This document shows, piece after piece, positions 31,433 to 42,039 of a DNA stretch of 64,000 nucleotides. Source of the DNA: JBFIHF01 sp964411125. GTDB taxonomy: Bacteria; Myxococcota_A; Bradymonadia; Bradymonadales; Bradymonadaceae. The stretch spans positions 1 through 64,000 of the forward strand of contig CAYPJU010000019.1 of assembly GCA_964411125.1 (NCBI GenBank), read 5' to 3'. Within the stretch, counting starts at the first letter, position 1. Every line of letters begins with the position of its first letter. The position numbers were made by a program, and so were the translations under genes. The notes beneath the pieces are model-generated. The model was not told where the DNA came from and searched no databases. It was given only the letters and a program-made list of their open reading frames with translations.

Positions 31433-31753
31433 ATGCGGTCGAGGATAGAACAGCTCAAACTCGATGCCGCGTCGCGCTCCATCGTGCGACGTTGGCCCCA
31501 CGCCGTCCTGACCCCGGAAGGATTCGTCATCCCCGAGTTCGTGCGGGTCACCGAGGACGCTTCTCTCGACGCCTGCGTCAGCGAAGAAGGGGTCGCGTTG
31601 AGGCCCCGGTTGCGGGGGAAGGTCGGCTGGGAGAGCCAGCGGCGCCAGCTCTTGGAATACATCGAGTGCGCCTTCGACGTTTCTCTGCAACAGGAGAACG
31701 ACGCCATCGCGCTCGATGAAGAATGGGGCGATTTCACCGTCTGGTGTCGATGA
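31433..31753 (+). CDS. Small protein of unknown function
   Basis: A 106-residue protein starting MRSRIEQLKLDAASRSIVRRW. ATG at 31397 is an alternative start giving 12 more residues. The sequence is mixed charge with many Glu and Arg (LLEYIECAFDVSLQQENDAIALDEEWGDF), consistent with a soluble alpha/beta protein. I do not recognise a family. It precedes the sigma factor gene by 91 bases; the palindrome before that gene lies just after this gene's stop. Confidence 0.6.
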   Translation: MRSRIEQLKLDAASRSIVRRWPHAVLTPEGFVIPEFVRVTEDASLDACVSEEGVALRPRLRGKVGWESQRRQLLEYIECAFDVSLQQENDAIALDEEWGDFTVWCR

Positions 31754-31763
31754 GCGAAGGGGT

Positions 31764-31780
31764 TGGCCAAAGTTTGGCCA
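31764..31780. promoter_or_regulatory. Perfect 17-base palindrome upstream of the ECF sigma factor gene
   Basis: TGGCCAAA-G-TTTGGCCA is an exact inverted repeat with 8-base arms, 64 bases before the GTG start of the sigma factor gene. Such a perfect palindrome is a likely binding site for a dimeric regulator. Similar TGGCCA half-sites occur in the LysR/hemerythrin intergenic region at 42943-42969. Confidence 0.5.
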
Positions 31781-31844
31781 CCGATGGTAAAAAGGCCCCG
31801 GCAGCGAATTCTCCCCCCTTCGACGGACGTACCACGGACCCATC

Positions 31845-32450
31845 GTGACCGAAGAAACCGAAGAATCGGAGATCGTGAGGCGCGCCCAGGAGGGTGATCG
31901 CGAGGCGTTTCGAGAGCTCGTCGACCGCTACCAGCGGAAGGTCTACTCGATCTGCTACGGGATGTTGAAGAACCGAGACGACTCCCTCGACGTGTCGCAG
32001 GAAGTCTTCGTCAAGGTCTACCGCTATATCGGCAAGTTCAATCACCAGTCGAGCTTCTACACGTGGCTCTACCGGATCACCGTCAACATGTGCATCGACC
32101 ACATCCGCAAGGCCAAAAAGGCGCGGAGCGTGGAGTACGACGACGGAATCGGTGGGCGCGACGAAGTCGTCGGCGGCGAACACATCATGCCGTCGACTCT
32201 CGGTTTGAACCCCGACGAGGTCTACGGGCGAAAAGAGCTGCGTCAGAAAATGCTCGAGGCGCTCGACACGCTGTCGGAGAAGCACCGCGTCATCCTCATC
32301 ATGAGAGAGGTCGATGGACTGTCGTACGAGGAGATGGCGGATGCGCTGAACATCTCGAAGGGGACGGTGATGAGTCGGCTCTTCCACGCGCGCCGCTACT
32401 TCCAGCACGCGATCGAGGAGTATCTCAAAGGGGATCTCAAGGTCGTCTGA
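31845..32450 (+). CDS. RNA polymerase ECF sigma factor (RpoE-like)
   Basis: A 201-residue protein with a GTG start. Region 2 is present as EAFRELVDRYQRKVYSICYGMLKNRDDSLDVSQEVFVKVYRYIGKF followed by the -10 recognition helix YTWLYRITVNMCIDHIRKAKK. Region 4 is LSEKHRVILIMREVDGLSYEEMADALNISKGTVMSRLFHAR. This is a typical ECF layout; such factors direct stress or envelope regulons and are usually held by an anti-sigma protein. The next gene encodes a membrane protein of that kind, 87 bases downstream. Confidence 0.95.
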   Translation: MTEETEESEIVRRAQEGDREAFRELVDRYQRKVYSICYGMLKNRDDSLDVSQEVFVKVYRYIGKFNHQSSFYTWLYRITVNMCIDHIRKAKKARSVEYDDGIGGRDEVVGGEHIMPSTLGLNPDEVYGRKELRQKMLEALDTLSEKHRVILIMREVDGLSYEEMADALNISKGTVMSRLFHARRYFQHAIEEYLKGDLKVV

Positions 32451-32537
32451 TCGGGATCGACGAAGCGAACGTTGAATATGTCTGGGGTGTGAGCGTCTAG
32501 CCCATCGAGGAAAACACGCTCACCGAGAACAAGACAA

Positions 32538-33707
32538 ATGACCAAGCATTTGACCACATCGGAGCAGACGTTGCTCCAGCGTTACTACGACGGGGAGGCC
32601 GCCGAATCGGAGGTCTCTCAGGTCGAGACGCTGTTGAACGATTCTGCGACCGCGCGCGTCTTCATGGCGGCGTTGGAGGAGATCACGGAGGCCACGCGGG
32701 TGGCTGCCGAAACCGCGTGGGAAGGAGCGGACGCTCCCTCCCCCGAGGTGGTCGCCCGAACTGCCGCCGAAGCTGCCGAAATGTCGACCCTCCCCCTCGA
32801 AGATCTCGCCCCCCTGTTGGAGCGCTTCTGGGACGGCGAAGTCGTCCCCGAAGAGATGGCGGCCGTCTCGGCCCTGCTTCAGGAGCGAGACGACGTCGCG
32901 GACTATCTAGCGGCGCTGGAAGAGGTGCGCGATTCCGTCCGCGCCTCGCACCAGGTGGCGGTGGAAGCGGTCTCGTTCGACGGTTTTTGGGACGCTCTAG
33001 AAGGGCGGCTCGACGAGGAAGACGCATCGTTCGATGCCGAGCAGCATCGCGTCCTCCTCTATCGATTCCATGACGGCGAGGTGAGCGAGTCCGAGCGCCA
33101 GCGCGTGAACGGCTGGATCGCGGCCGGCGAGCCGCAGGTCGTCGCCACGCTCGAAGCGCTCTCCGAGTTGCAGCTCGCGGCCACCGTTGCGCTGGAATGC
33201 GCTCAGGAGTCGGTCGACTTCGCGCACTTCTGGCACGAAGTGGAGGAGGGGATCGACGACGCCATCGAGGACCAAGGCGAGAACGTCGTCTCGATCCAGC
33301 GCCAGAAGCGCGAACGACGGCCGGTCTTCGGAGACTACCGCCAGGCGATGTTCGGGGCGGTCGCGGCAATTCTCTGCGTCGCCTTCGTCGCCGGTCTCTT
33401 CAAGAAAGAGTTGTTTGGGCCGACCGAACGCGTCATCGTCGAGAAGACGGTCGTGATCGTCGACAGCGTCGAGTACCAGCCCGGTTTGTCCGGGATGGTG
33501 AACAGCCCGATGCAGCCCGTCTCGGCTACCACGGTCGAAGCGGCCGACGGCAGCGTCGCCCCCGAAGAAGCGGAGCCTACCGTCATCTGGCTCATCGACA
33601 GCGAACCTACCGAACCCGCCGAAGACGCGGTCGAGGAAGGTGCCGAAGGCGACGAGCCCGCGGAAGACAGCCAGCCCACGAATCAGGAGGATGAGCAGCC
33701 GATCTGA
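32538..33707 (+). CDS. Putative anti-sigma factor with three repeated helical domains and one membrane segment
   Basis: A 389-residue protein. Three short motifs recur about 80 residues apart: RYYDGEAAESEVSQVETLL (near 16), RFWDGEVVPEEMAAVSALL (near 96) and RFHDGEVSESERQRVNGWI (near 176), each with the DGE core typical of anti-sigma zinc-finger-like helices but without the Cys ligands. A membrane segment (about 270-290, MFGAVAAILCVAFVAGLF) follows a basic region, then an acidic, Pro-rich outer tail (about 330-389). Location after the sigma gene and the repeat suggest it sequesters the sigma factor at the membrane; this is inferred. Confidence 0.75.
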   Translation: MTKHLTTSEQTLLQRYYDGEAAESEVSQVETLLNDSATARVFMAALEEITEATRVAAETAWEGADAPSPEVVARTAAEAAEMSTLPLEDLAPLLERFWDGEVVPEEMAAVSALLQERDDVADYLAALEEVRDSVRASHQVAVEAVSFDGFWDALEGRLDEEDASFDAEQHRVLLYRFHDGEVSESERQRVNGWIAAGEPQVVATLEALSELQLAATVALECAQESVDFAHFWHEVEEGIDDAIEDQGENVVSIQRQKRERRPVFGDYRQAMFGAVAAILCVAFVAGLFKKELFGPTERVIVEKTVVIVDSVEYQPGLSGMVNSPMQPVSATTVEAADGSVAPEEAEPTVIWLIDSEPTEPAEDAVEEGAEGDEPAEDSQPTNQEDEQPI

Positions 33708-33731
33708 CCCCGGAGGCTCGAGGACCCAATC

Positions 33732-34169
33732 ATGCGTACGGCACTCAACATCTTCATTGCGCTGCTCACTCTGGGGACCCTTCTCGGGTTCTCCCCGCAA
33801 GCGCACGCCGAGGCTATCACCGTGGAGGTTCGCTCGATCAAGGCGACCACCGGCGGCGACGACTTCGACCAACGCCTCAGCCATCTGAAAGGACAGCTGG
33901 TCAAAGCGTTCCGCGGGTATTCGTCCTTCCAGCAAGTCGGCAAGCGGGTCCTACGCATCAAAGAAAACAAGGAGAAGTCCGCCCCGCTGCCCAACAACAG
34001 CTCGCTCACCCTCGCGTTCCACGGGATGGCGGGGAGCCTCGTGAAGCTCGGCCTCTCGATCGCCGGCAAGATGAGCACCACCTTACGGGTCTCACCCGGA
34101 AGCACGTTCTTCCAGGCCGGGATGGACTACGAGGACGGAATATTGATCCTCGCCATCACGGTGAAGTGA
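33732..34169 (+). CDS. Periplasmic protein of unknown function
   Basis: A 145-residue protein with a signal peptide (MRTALNIFIALLTLGTLLGFSPQAHA). The mature part is beta-rich with hydrophobic strands (ITVEVRSIKATTGGDDFDQRL, LTLAFHGMAGSLVKLGLSIAGKM, TTLRVSPGSTFFQAGMDYEDGILILAITVK). Such short exported proteins are often paired with ECF sigma/anti-sigma genes in Myxococcota. It follows the anti-sigma-like gene by 24 bases, so it is probably co-transcribed. A strong terminator lies 26 bases after its stop. Confidence 0.7.
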   Translation: MRTALNIFIALLTLGTLLGFSPQAHAEAITVEVRSIKATTGGDDFDQRLSHLKGQLVKAFRGYSSFQQVGKRVLRIKENKEKSAPLPNNSSLTLAFHGMAGSLVKLGLSIAGKMSTTLRVSPGSTFFQAGMDYEDGILILAITVK

Positions 34170-34194
34170 CACGCCATCATGGTGAAGTGACGAC

Positions 34195-34220
34195 GCCCGG
34201 CCGACTTGGCCGGGCTTTTT
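34195..34220 (+). terminator. Intrinsic terminator of the sigma factor operon
   Basis: GCCCGGCC (34195-34202) and GGCCGGGC (34208-34215) form an 8-bp stem with the loop GACTT, followed by five T. It ends the sigma/anti-sigma/periplasmic gene cluster and precedes the MCE gene by 60 bases. Confidence 0.85.
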
Positions 34221-34279
34221 CATGCCCGCCCGAAAGGGCAATTTGCCGCTGACCTCCTCTGGGTCTACATTGCGGCTCC

Positions 34280-35302
34280 ATGGCAACCCGCTCTCAAAAA
34301 TTCAAGCTGGGGGTTTTCCTCACCGTCGCCGGCGTCCTGTTCGTCGTGACAATCGCCGTGTTTGCGGGGATGCAGATGTTCGCCTCCCAGGACCGCTATC
34401 ACGTATTGTTCGAGGAGAGCATCAGCGGTCTCGAGCTCGGTTCGCCCGTGAAGCTTCGCGGCGTGCGCGTCGGCGAAGTGACGAAGATCCGACTCAACCC
34501 CGACAACGTCGAACAGGTGCAGGTCACGATGCTTCTGGCAGGGGACACGCCGGTGAAGCAGGACACCGCGGCTCTCGTGCAGATGCAGGGGATCACGGGA
34601 CTCAAGTACATCGAGCTCTCCGAAGGGACGCGTGATTCGAAGCCACTCGAGAAAGGGGGGTACATCAAACCCGGCGAAAGTCTCGTGTCGAAGGTCTCCG
34701 ATCGGGCGGACTCGCTGAGCCTCAAGGTCGACAAGATTCTCGACAACATGCTGGTGTTGACCGGTGAACAGAATCAGAAACGGATTGGGTCGACGCTGGC
34801 CCACGTCGAGAGCATGGTACGGACGATCGACGAGATGTCGGCGAACTTGAACATGATGATCAAGCAGTTGAACGAGCTGCTGACGGAGAACCGCGAACCG
34901 ATCCGCAACGTGCTGGCCAACGCCGACGACACCACCGAGCGCGTCAACACGCTCGTAGGGAACGCCAACTCGCTCATCGTCGATCTTCGGGGTGTCGTGG
35001 AGGGGGTTCGGCTCGAGAAGACGATCGCCGGGATCGACGAGACCAACAGCATGATCCAGAAACAGTTCGCCGACCTCGACCTGCGCACGACGGTCACCAA
35101 CGTCAGCCGTACTCTCGCGGGGCTTCAGTTGGTGATGGCCGAGCTGACGAAGCTGATGGGGCAGAATCAGGACGAGTTACGGGCCGCGATGTACAATCTA
35201 CGTCTGGCGACTCAGTCGATAAAAGAGTTCAGCCGCTCGGTGGAAGAACAACCGTCGTCCCTGATCTTCGACTCGAAACCGAAGCCGCGGAAGCTCCCAT
35301 GA
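34280..35302 (+). CDS. MCE-family (MlaD/PqiB-like) lipid-transport protein
   Basis: A 340-residue protein. An N-terminal membrane anchor (LGVFLTVAGVLFVVTIAVFAGM) leads to a single MCE domain (about 38-115: HVLFEESISGLELGSPVKLRGVRVGEVTKIRL, TGLKYIELSEG). The long C-terminal region is helical and heptad-rich, as in MlaD/PqiB periplasmic tunnels. Family members form hexameric channels moving phospholipids between membranes. A PqiC-type lipoprotein gene follows with a 4-base overlap, but neither a MlaE-type permease nor a MlaF-type ATPase gene is adjacent. Confidence 0.9.
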   Translation: MATRSQKFKLGVFLTVAGVLFVVTIAVFAGMQMFASQDRYHVLFEESISGLELGSPVKLRGVRVGEVTKIRLNPDNVEQVQVTMLLAGDTPVKQDTAALVQMQGITGLKYIELSEGTRDSKPLEKGGYIKPGESLVSKVSDRADSLSLKVDKILDNMLVLTGEQNQKRIGSTLAHVESMVRTIDEMSANLNMMIKQLNELLTENREPIRNVLANADDTTERVNTLVGNANSLIVDLRGVVEGVRLEKTIAGIDETNSMIQKQFADLDLRTTVTNVSRTLAGLQLVMAELTKLMGQNQDELRAAMYNLRLATQSIKEFSRSVEEQPSSLIFDSKPKPRKLP

Positions 35303-35976
35303 CAGCCCGATACGCTCTCTTGATCGCGCTCGTCGCCACGGCCGCCGGGTGCGGCAGCCGCCCCGACATCCGGTACTACCGCCTCTCCTACGACCTGGAT
35401 TCGTTGCCGACCGCGAGCGAGTCGTCCGACGTGGTCCTCGCGATCGGCAACATGGTGGGGGACTCGGCGTACGAGGATCCTCGCATCGTCTACCGCACCA
35501 GCCCGTACCGGCTGGACTACTACTACTATCATCGCTGGACCTCTCCTCCAGGCGTGATGGTGGGGGATTTCCTGCGCGACGCCTACGATCGCACCGGCTA
35601 TTTCAAGACCGTGGTGTCGGGTTTCGCGCCGGAGGCGCCGGTGATCCTGACGGGACGCGTCGCGGCCTTCGAAGAGGTCGACGTCGAGACCCGGAAGTGG
35701 ATCGCGCGAGTGAAGCTCGAGCTGCAGCTTCGCGATGCTCGGACGGGCGATATCGTCTGGTCGCGGACGATCACCGAAGAGGAACCGGTGAAGACCCTGA
35801 CGCCGGAAGGGTTGGCGGAAGCGATGAGCGAAGCCACGACCACGATCGTGGCGAACACGGCGCCGGAGTTCGTCGAAGTGGCGCGTCGGGTACGGGAGCG
35901 CGGCTCCCGCGAAGACAAGCGCGAAGAGCTCCTCGATTCGCTCGACGGATCGCGCGGGTCTTCGCTGGGAGAGTGA
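35299..35976 (+). CDS. ABC-type transport auxiliary lipoprotein (PqiC-like)
   Basis: A 225-residue protein with a signal ending in the lipobox AAGC (MTARYALLIALVATAAGC). The mature portion (RPDIRYYRLSYDLDSLPTASESS and YEDPRIVYRTSPYRLDYYYYHRW, then GDFLRDAYDRTGYFKTVV) matches the PqiC/YmbA-type outer-membrane lipoprotein that complements MCE proteins. It overlaps the MCE gene by 4 bases and is followed by a glycerophosphodiesterase gene after two bases. Confidence 0.88.
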   Translation: MTARYALLIALVATAAGCGSRPDIRYYRLSYDLDSLPTASESSDVVLAIGNMVGDSAYEDPRIVYRTSPYRLDYYYYHRWTSPPGVMVGDFLRDAYDRTGYFKTVVSGFAPEAPVILTGRVAAFEEVDVETRKWIARVKLELQLRDARTGDIVWSRTITEEEPVKTLTPEGLAEAMSEATTTIVANTAPEFVEVARRVRERGSREDKREELLDSLDGSRGSSLGE

Positions 35977-35978
35977 GG

Positions 35979-36719
35979 ATGCTCTACGTCGCTCACCGCG
36001 GCATGAACCGCCGTGCCCTCGAGAACACGATCCCTGCCTTCGAGCTGGCGAAACGATACGCCGACGGGGTGGAGCTCGACGTGCAGCTAGCTCGTTGCGG
36101 GACCCCCGTCGTGTTTCACGACGACCACCTGGCCCGCATCTTCGGCGTCCCTGGTACGACCGAGGACTACTCCGCGGAGGAGCTCGGTCGATTCGAACCT
36201 CGACCCGCCGACGACTATCCATGCCCGGGAGGGGAAGACTGGACACCCAGCACCGAGGAGCGGATTCCGACCCTCGCCGCGGTCCTCGACCTGCTCGGGA
36301 GCGAGATGTTCGTCAACGTCGAGATCAAGGCGCCCCGGATCCGGCGGAAGACGCCGACGGCGGCGGTCGCGGAGATGCTCGCCGCGCGTTCGGGAAACTA
36401 CATCGTGTCGTCGTTCAACCCGGTGGAGCTGGCGCGGTTTCGTCGCCTGCTCCCGACGGTTCCGATCGGATATCTCTTCGATCCCGGTTCCAATCTGGTC
36501 CTGCGTCAGGGTTGGCCCGCGCCAGTGCTCGGGATCGGAGGCCTCGAAGCGGTCCATCCCAACTGGAAACTCGTCTCGCGCGACATGGTCGAGCGAGCGC
36601 ACGCACGCGGATGGAAGGTGAATGTCTGGACGGTGAACGATCCCGAGCGCGCCGCCTGGTTGGCTCGCGAGGGGGTCGACGCGGTGATCTCGGACGTCCC
36701 CGATCTCGTGCGGGCGTGA
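35979..36719 (+). CDS. Glycerophosphodiester phosphodiesterase
   Basis: A 246-residue protein starting MLYVAHRGMNRRALENTIPAF. The catalytic motif is intact: His6-Arg in HRG, Glu32 and Asp34 in ELDVQ, His47 in FHDDHL. EIKAPRI, SSFNPVEL and WTVNDPERAAWLAREGVDAVISDVPDL follow the GDPD/TIM-barrel pattern. It hydrolyses glycerophosphodiesters to glycerol-3-phosphate and alcohol. Start at 35979 is two bases after the PqiC-type gene and has GAGG directly upstream. Its position next to MCE genes suggests turnover of phospholipid headgroups. Confidence 0.92.
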   Translation: MLYVAHRGMNRRALENTIPAFELAKRYADGVELDVQLARCGTPVVFHDDHLARIFGVPGTTEDYSAEELGRFEPRPADDYPCPGGEDWTPSTEERIPTLAAVLDLLGSEMFVNVEIKAPRIRRKTPTAAVAEMLAARSGNYIVSSFNPVELARFRRLLPTVPIGYLFDPGSNLVLRQGWPAPVLGIGGLEAVHPNWKLVSRDMVERAHARGWKVNVWTVNDPERAAWLAREGVDAVISDVPDLVRA

Positions 36720-36721
36720 CG

Positions 36722-38929
<2,208 letters not shown>

Positions 38930-39141
38930 ACAGCACCTCGAATCCGATGAACGTCTGTTCGAAGGGTCGGTTGTCGTCACAAGTGTGTGAGCGAATTGCG
39001 GAAAGGGAAAATTCGAAGGCGACAATATCACAGGCCTCGCGGACCGTCTACACTCTCGACCGCATGGTGGGCCGACTTCGCAACCTCGCCCTCGTCGTAG
39101 GAGGGGCTCGTGGCGGTCCTCGCCTCGCCGACCTACCGGGG

Positions 39142-39170
39142 TTGCCAGCGCCCGACTCCGGCGTGATATA
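39142..39170 (+). promoter_or_regulatory. Probable promoter of the TetR-DUF3332 operon
   Basis: TTGCCA (39142-39147) and GATATA (39165-39170) lie 17 bases apart, 37 bases before the TetR start codon; TATAAA overlaps the latter. This fits sigma-70 spacing. Confidence 0.5.
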
Positions 39171-39206
39171 AAGCGCGCACTCACTTTGCCGCCAGATGGT
39201 CCTACG

Positions 39207-39800
39207 ATGACGAAACACAAGAGCCCGGACGAGCGTGCGGACCAGATCCTGACTGCTGCCAGGACCTGTTTCCTCGAGCGCGGATACTTCGCAACGAAGA
39301 TGGACGCGATCGCCCAGGAATCCGGCCTCTCCAAGGGGGGCATCTATTTTCACTTCGATTCGAAGCGGGAGATCTTTCGGGCGCTCGTGCAGCAGGAATA
39401 CGACGTCACGATGAGTTTCATCGACGAGGTCGTCGACTCGGACATCGACATGGCCTCCAAGCTCATCGAGCTGGCGGAGCATTTTCTGCAACTCTTCGCG
39501 AGCTCGGACCGGCCGCGATTCATGGTCATCATCGGCGAGATGGCGTTGCGGGACGAGGAGATCGCGAAACTCCTTCGAAAACTACAGGAAAACTACTTCG
39601 AGCGGATCTCGCAGCTCCTCGCGATGGGGATCGAGGCGGGGCAGCTCCGCGAGAATGTCGACGCCTACTCGGTCTCGGTCGTTCTGAAGGCGATGATCGA
39701 CGGTGTGCAGGCGAACTTCGCGATGGGCATCGACCTCGATCTCGAGGCGGTGGTGGGTGCCGCGCTCGATCTGTTGACCCACGGCATGATGCGTCAATAG
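39207..39800 (+). CDS. TetR/AcrR-family transcriptional regulator
   Basis: A 197-residue protein starting MTKHKSPDERADQILTAART. The N-terminal helix-turn-helix (ILTAARTCFLERGYFATKMDAIAQESGLSKGGIYFHFDSKREIFRALV) is typical of TetR repressors. The C-terminal helical ligand domain has no recognisable ligand signature. It is divergent from the kinase gene, with about 280 bases between, and precedes the DUF3332 gene by 37 bases, a likely target or partner. Confidence 0.93.
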   Translation: MTKHKSPDERADQILTAARTCFLERGYFATKMDAIAQESGLSKGGIYFHFDSKREIFRALVQQEYDVTMSFIDEVVDSDIDMASKLIELAEHFLQLFASSDRPRFMVIIGEMALRDEEIAKLLRKLQENYFERISQLLAMGIEAGQLRENVDAYSVSVVLKAMIDGVQANFAMGIDLDLEAVVGAALDLLTHGMMRQ

Positions 39801-39837
39801 TTGGGTGGCCCAGATACCCAAGTCGAAAGAGGTTTTC

Positions 39838-40461
39838 ATGAATCGTCGCTCGTTCCTCCGCTCTGCCGTCGTCGCAGCCGTCGCCACCACCTCCGCGTGC
39901 TTCGGCTCGTTCCCCGCTCTTCGATGGGTGTGGAGCTTCAACAAGAACATCTCAGGCAGCAAGTTCATCCAGTGGCTCGTCTTCCTCGTCCTGATCATTT
40001 TGCCGGTCTACGGGATCGCCGGGCTCATCGACATCTGGATCTTGAATTCGCTCGAGTTCTGGTTCGGTGGCAGCCCCGTGAGCGAGAACGAACAGCCCGA
40101 AGAGAAGGTCGTGACGTTGAAGAACGGGGAGCAGTTGCGGATGCGGCGTGACCGCGTGAAGGGGGTTCTCGAGATCGAACAAACGGGTGGCGCGAAAGAG
40201 CTCGCGCTGGCGTTCCAGTTCGGCGACGAAGGGGCGCGAGTCCTGGACCGCAACGGCCACGAGATCGCTCGCGCTGGCAACGCGCCCGACGGGGGCGTTC
40301 GCGTGTTCGACGCCAATGGGGTCATCGAAGACTTTGCCCGCTCGGAGGCCGAAGCAGTGGTCGAAACCTACCAGAGTGGTGGCGCGACGCAGACCGCGGC
40401 GTGGGCAAAGGCCCGCAGCGCCTCCCTGCCGTCGTACGCCGAAGCTACGCGGCCAAACTGA
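39838..40461 (+). CDS. DUF3332 lipoprotein/membrane protein
   Basis: A 207-residue protein starting MNRRSFLRSAVVAAVATTSAC, a lipobox-like signal. The segment CFGSFPALRWVWSFNKNISGSKFIQWLVFLVLIILPVYGIAGLIDIWILNSLEFWFGGSPV is the DUF3332 signature with two membrane-spanning stretches, followed by a soluble tail with Glu/Lys repeats. Family function is unknown; members are widespread. It is 37 bases downstream of the TetR gene. An alternative ATG at 39805 is further from a ribosome-binding site. Confidence 0.87.
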   Translation: MNRRSFLRSAVVAAVATTSACFGSFPALRWVWSFNKNISGSKFIQWLVFLVLIILPVYGIAGLIDIWILNSLEFWFGGSPVSENEQPEEKVVTLKNGEQLRMRRDRVKGVLEIEQTGGAKELALAFQFGDEGARVLDRNGHEIARAGNAPDGGVRVFDANGVIEDFARSEAEAVVETYQSGGATQTAAWAKARSASLPSYAEATRPN

Positions 40462-41452
40462 GCTTCCTCAATCGCGTCGCGGCCGCCGCACAGGCGTCCG
40501 CGACGCTTCGCCACTCCTGCGTCGTCGCAGGGTCTCCCTCGTACAGATTGGACAGCCCCGCCTGCAGCGCAAGTTCGCGCGCGACGGCGCTCTGCGTCCA
40601 GCGACGCGTTCGGCAACGGATCCGCCGACGAGCCCCGAGGTCGACCGTCACCTCGAAGGCCGGTCCAGTCGATGCAGTCACGCGGACCGCGACCTCGCCG
40701 GCGCTCCACTTCGTCAGGTCCCGTCCACTGCGCCGATGGACGGCGACGAGGTGGTCGATCGCTTGATGAACCCGGCGGGTGGTCGCCGAGCCGACGTCGA
40801 TCCAGTTCGGCTCTCCGTCGAGATCACGGTCGCCGTCGATGGCGGTTCGCGCTCCGGCGAGCGCCAGGTTCACCAGGGCTCGGGACCCTTGCCCCCGTAC
40901 GACACCTCGCAGGCGCGCCACAGCGTCCGCCCGCTTCACGACCGTGGAGCACAGGACGAGGCTCACGCGTCCCACCCGGAGGACCCTCGCTGCGATCAGG
41001 CTTCCCCCCGGGAAGGCGGGATCCCCCACGTCGTAGTGGAGCGGCAGGGCGGACCCATCCCGAACTCGGGAGAGGACCACTCCGGGACCCGTCGGCGTCG
41101 CCACCTCCCACAGGTCGAGCCTCGCGAGCCGCAGGGCTTCGGCGAGGCGCTCCGAGACGACCCCCCGGCGTTCGGCCACGTCGACGACCGACTGTCCCCA
41201 TCGGTCGCGAAGGTCGACCGTCGCCCATGCGTCGAGTTGAAGACCGGCCAACCGCGTAAACGCCGGGTCCACCAGGTGCACCGCCCCGATTCCCAGCTCT
41301 CGCCACGCTCCGTCTCGGACCAACTGGTGCCCTCGACGAAGCAGCAGCCGCCATGTTCTGACCACCTCCTGACACTGACGTTGCACCTCGACGGGACACC
41401 GCCCCGCCGGTATCCCCAACAGATTCGAATCCAACACTCTCGTTTCACACAT
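40445..41452 (-). CDS. Conserved-type protein of unknown function
   Basis: A 335-residue protein starting MCETRVLDSNLLGIPAGRC. It is Arg-rich with several alpha/beta segments (GIGAVHLVDPAFTRLAGLQLDAW, ALPLHYDVGDPAFPGG, VNLALAGARTAIDGDRDLDGEPNWIDVG). The last region LTKWSAGEVAVRVTASTGPAFEVTVDLGARRR suggests a beta-sheet domain. I do not recognise a family. It overlaps the DUF3332 gene tail to tail by 17 bases. A 590-base non-coding region with a duplicated segment lies upstream of it. Confidence 0.65.
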   Translation of the reverse strand: MCETRVLDSNLLGIPAGRCPVEVQRQCQEVVRTWRLLLRRGHQLVRDGAWRELGIGAVHLVDPAFTRLAGLQLDAWATVDLRDRWGQSVVDVAERRGVVSERLAEALRLARLDLWEVATPTGPGVVLSRVRDGSALPLHYDVGDPAFPGGSLIAARVLRVGRVSLVLCSTVVKRADAVARLRGVVRGQGSRALVNLALAGARTAIDGDRDLDGEPNWIDVGSATTRRVHQAIDHLVAVHRRSGRDLTKWSAGEVAVRVTASTGPAFEVTVDLGARRRIRCRTRRWTQSAVARELALQAGLSNLYEGDPATTQEWRSVADACAAAATRLRKLSLAA

Positions 41453-42039
41453 TTCGCACCTCCATCTGGACGCCCGTCATCGGGCCTTCATGACGTTTTC
41501 GGCCGCGAGCCCGCTCCGTTGCGAAAAAAGCGAAGAAAGTCGGGACTTCCCCAGAGGCTCGCGCGCACGCGCTCCTAATTCCCACCCGCTCCTCCGCTCC
41601 GCTCCGGGCCCCACGACGGGCCCGCCCCCAGCGCCGAGGACGTAGTTCGCCGTTGCCGCCTCGAGCGAGGCGGGAACGGTGAGTACGACCGCCTCCCCCA
41701 CGCTCGACCCGGCCGAGTCGAGGGCAGAGGAGGACGCGCTGGCCAGTTACGTTTTCGGCCGCGAGTCCGTTCCGTTGCGAAATTTCTCGAGAAAGTTGGT
41801 TCTCCGCGGAGCGCGGACCGAGGCCGGTGCCGCGACAGGCACGTTCCGTGCGGGGAGCGTGAGTTCTCCAATGGGGTTGCCGACGTGTGTGCGGCTGTGC
41901 AGCGGGCCGGCGGTAGGTAAGTTTCGACCGCTACGATGGTGAGCTCCGCCAGCGTATCGACCGCGGACGGATTCGTCCGTGGGGCCGTGGCGAGATCGGG
42001 AGGGGATGTCGATGCGCGCGAAAGATGCGGAAGAAAGGC
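41453..42039. repeat. Non-coding region with a duplicated 58-base segment and a hairpin
   Basis: ACGTTTTCGGCCGCGAG(C/T)CCG begins near-identical segments at 41493-41550 and 41749-41806, 256 bases apart. CCGCCTCG-AG-CGAGGCGG at 41656-41673 is a perfect hairpin. Short open readings on both strands overlap the duplication and have no domain resemblance, so this is most likely non-coding. Confidence 0.6.

Noticed and set aside
41477..41942. Short genes in the 41.5-42.0 kb gap
   Set aside because: Readings span the duplicated segment in both orientations and lack start signals and domains.
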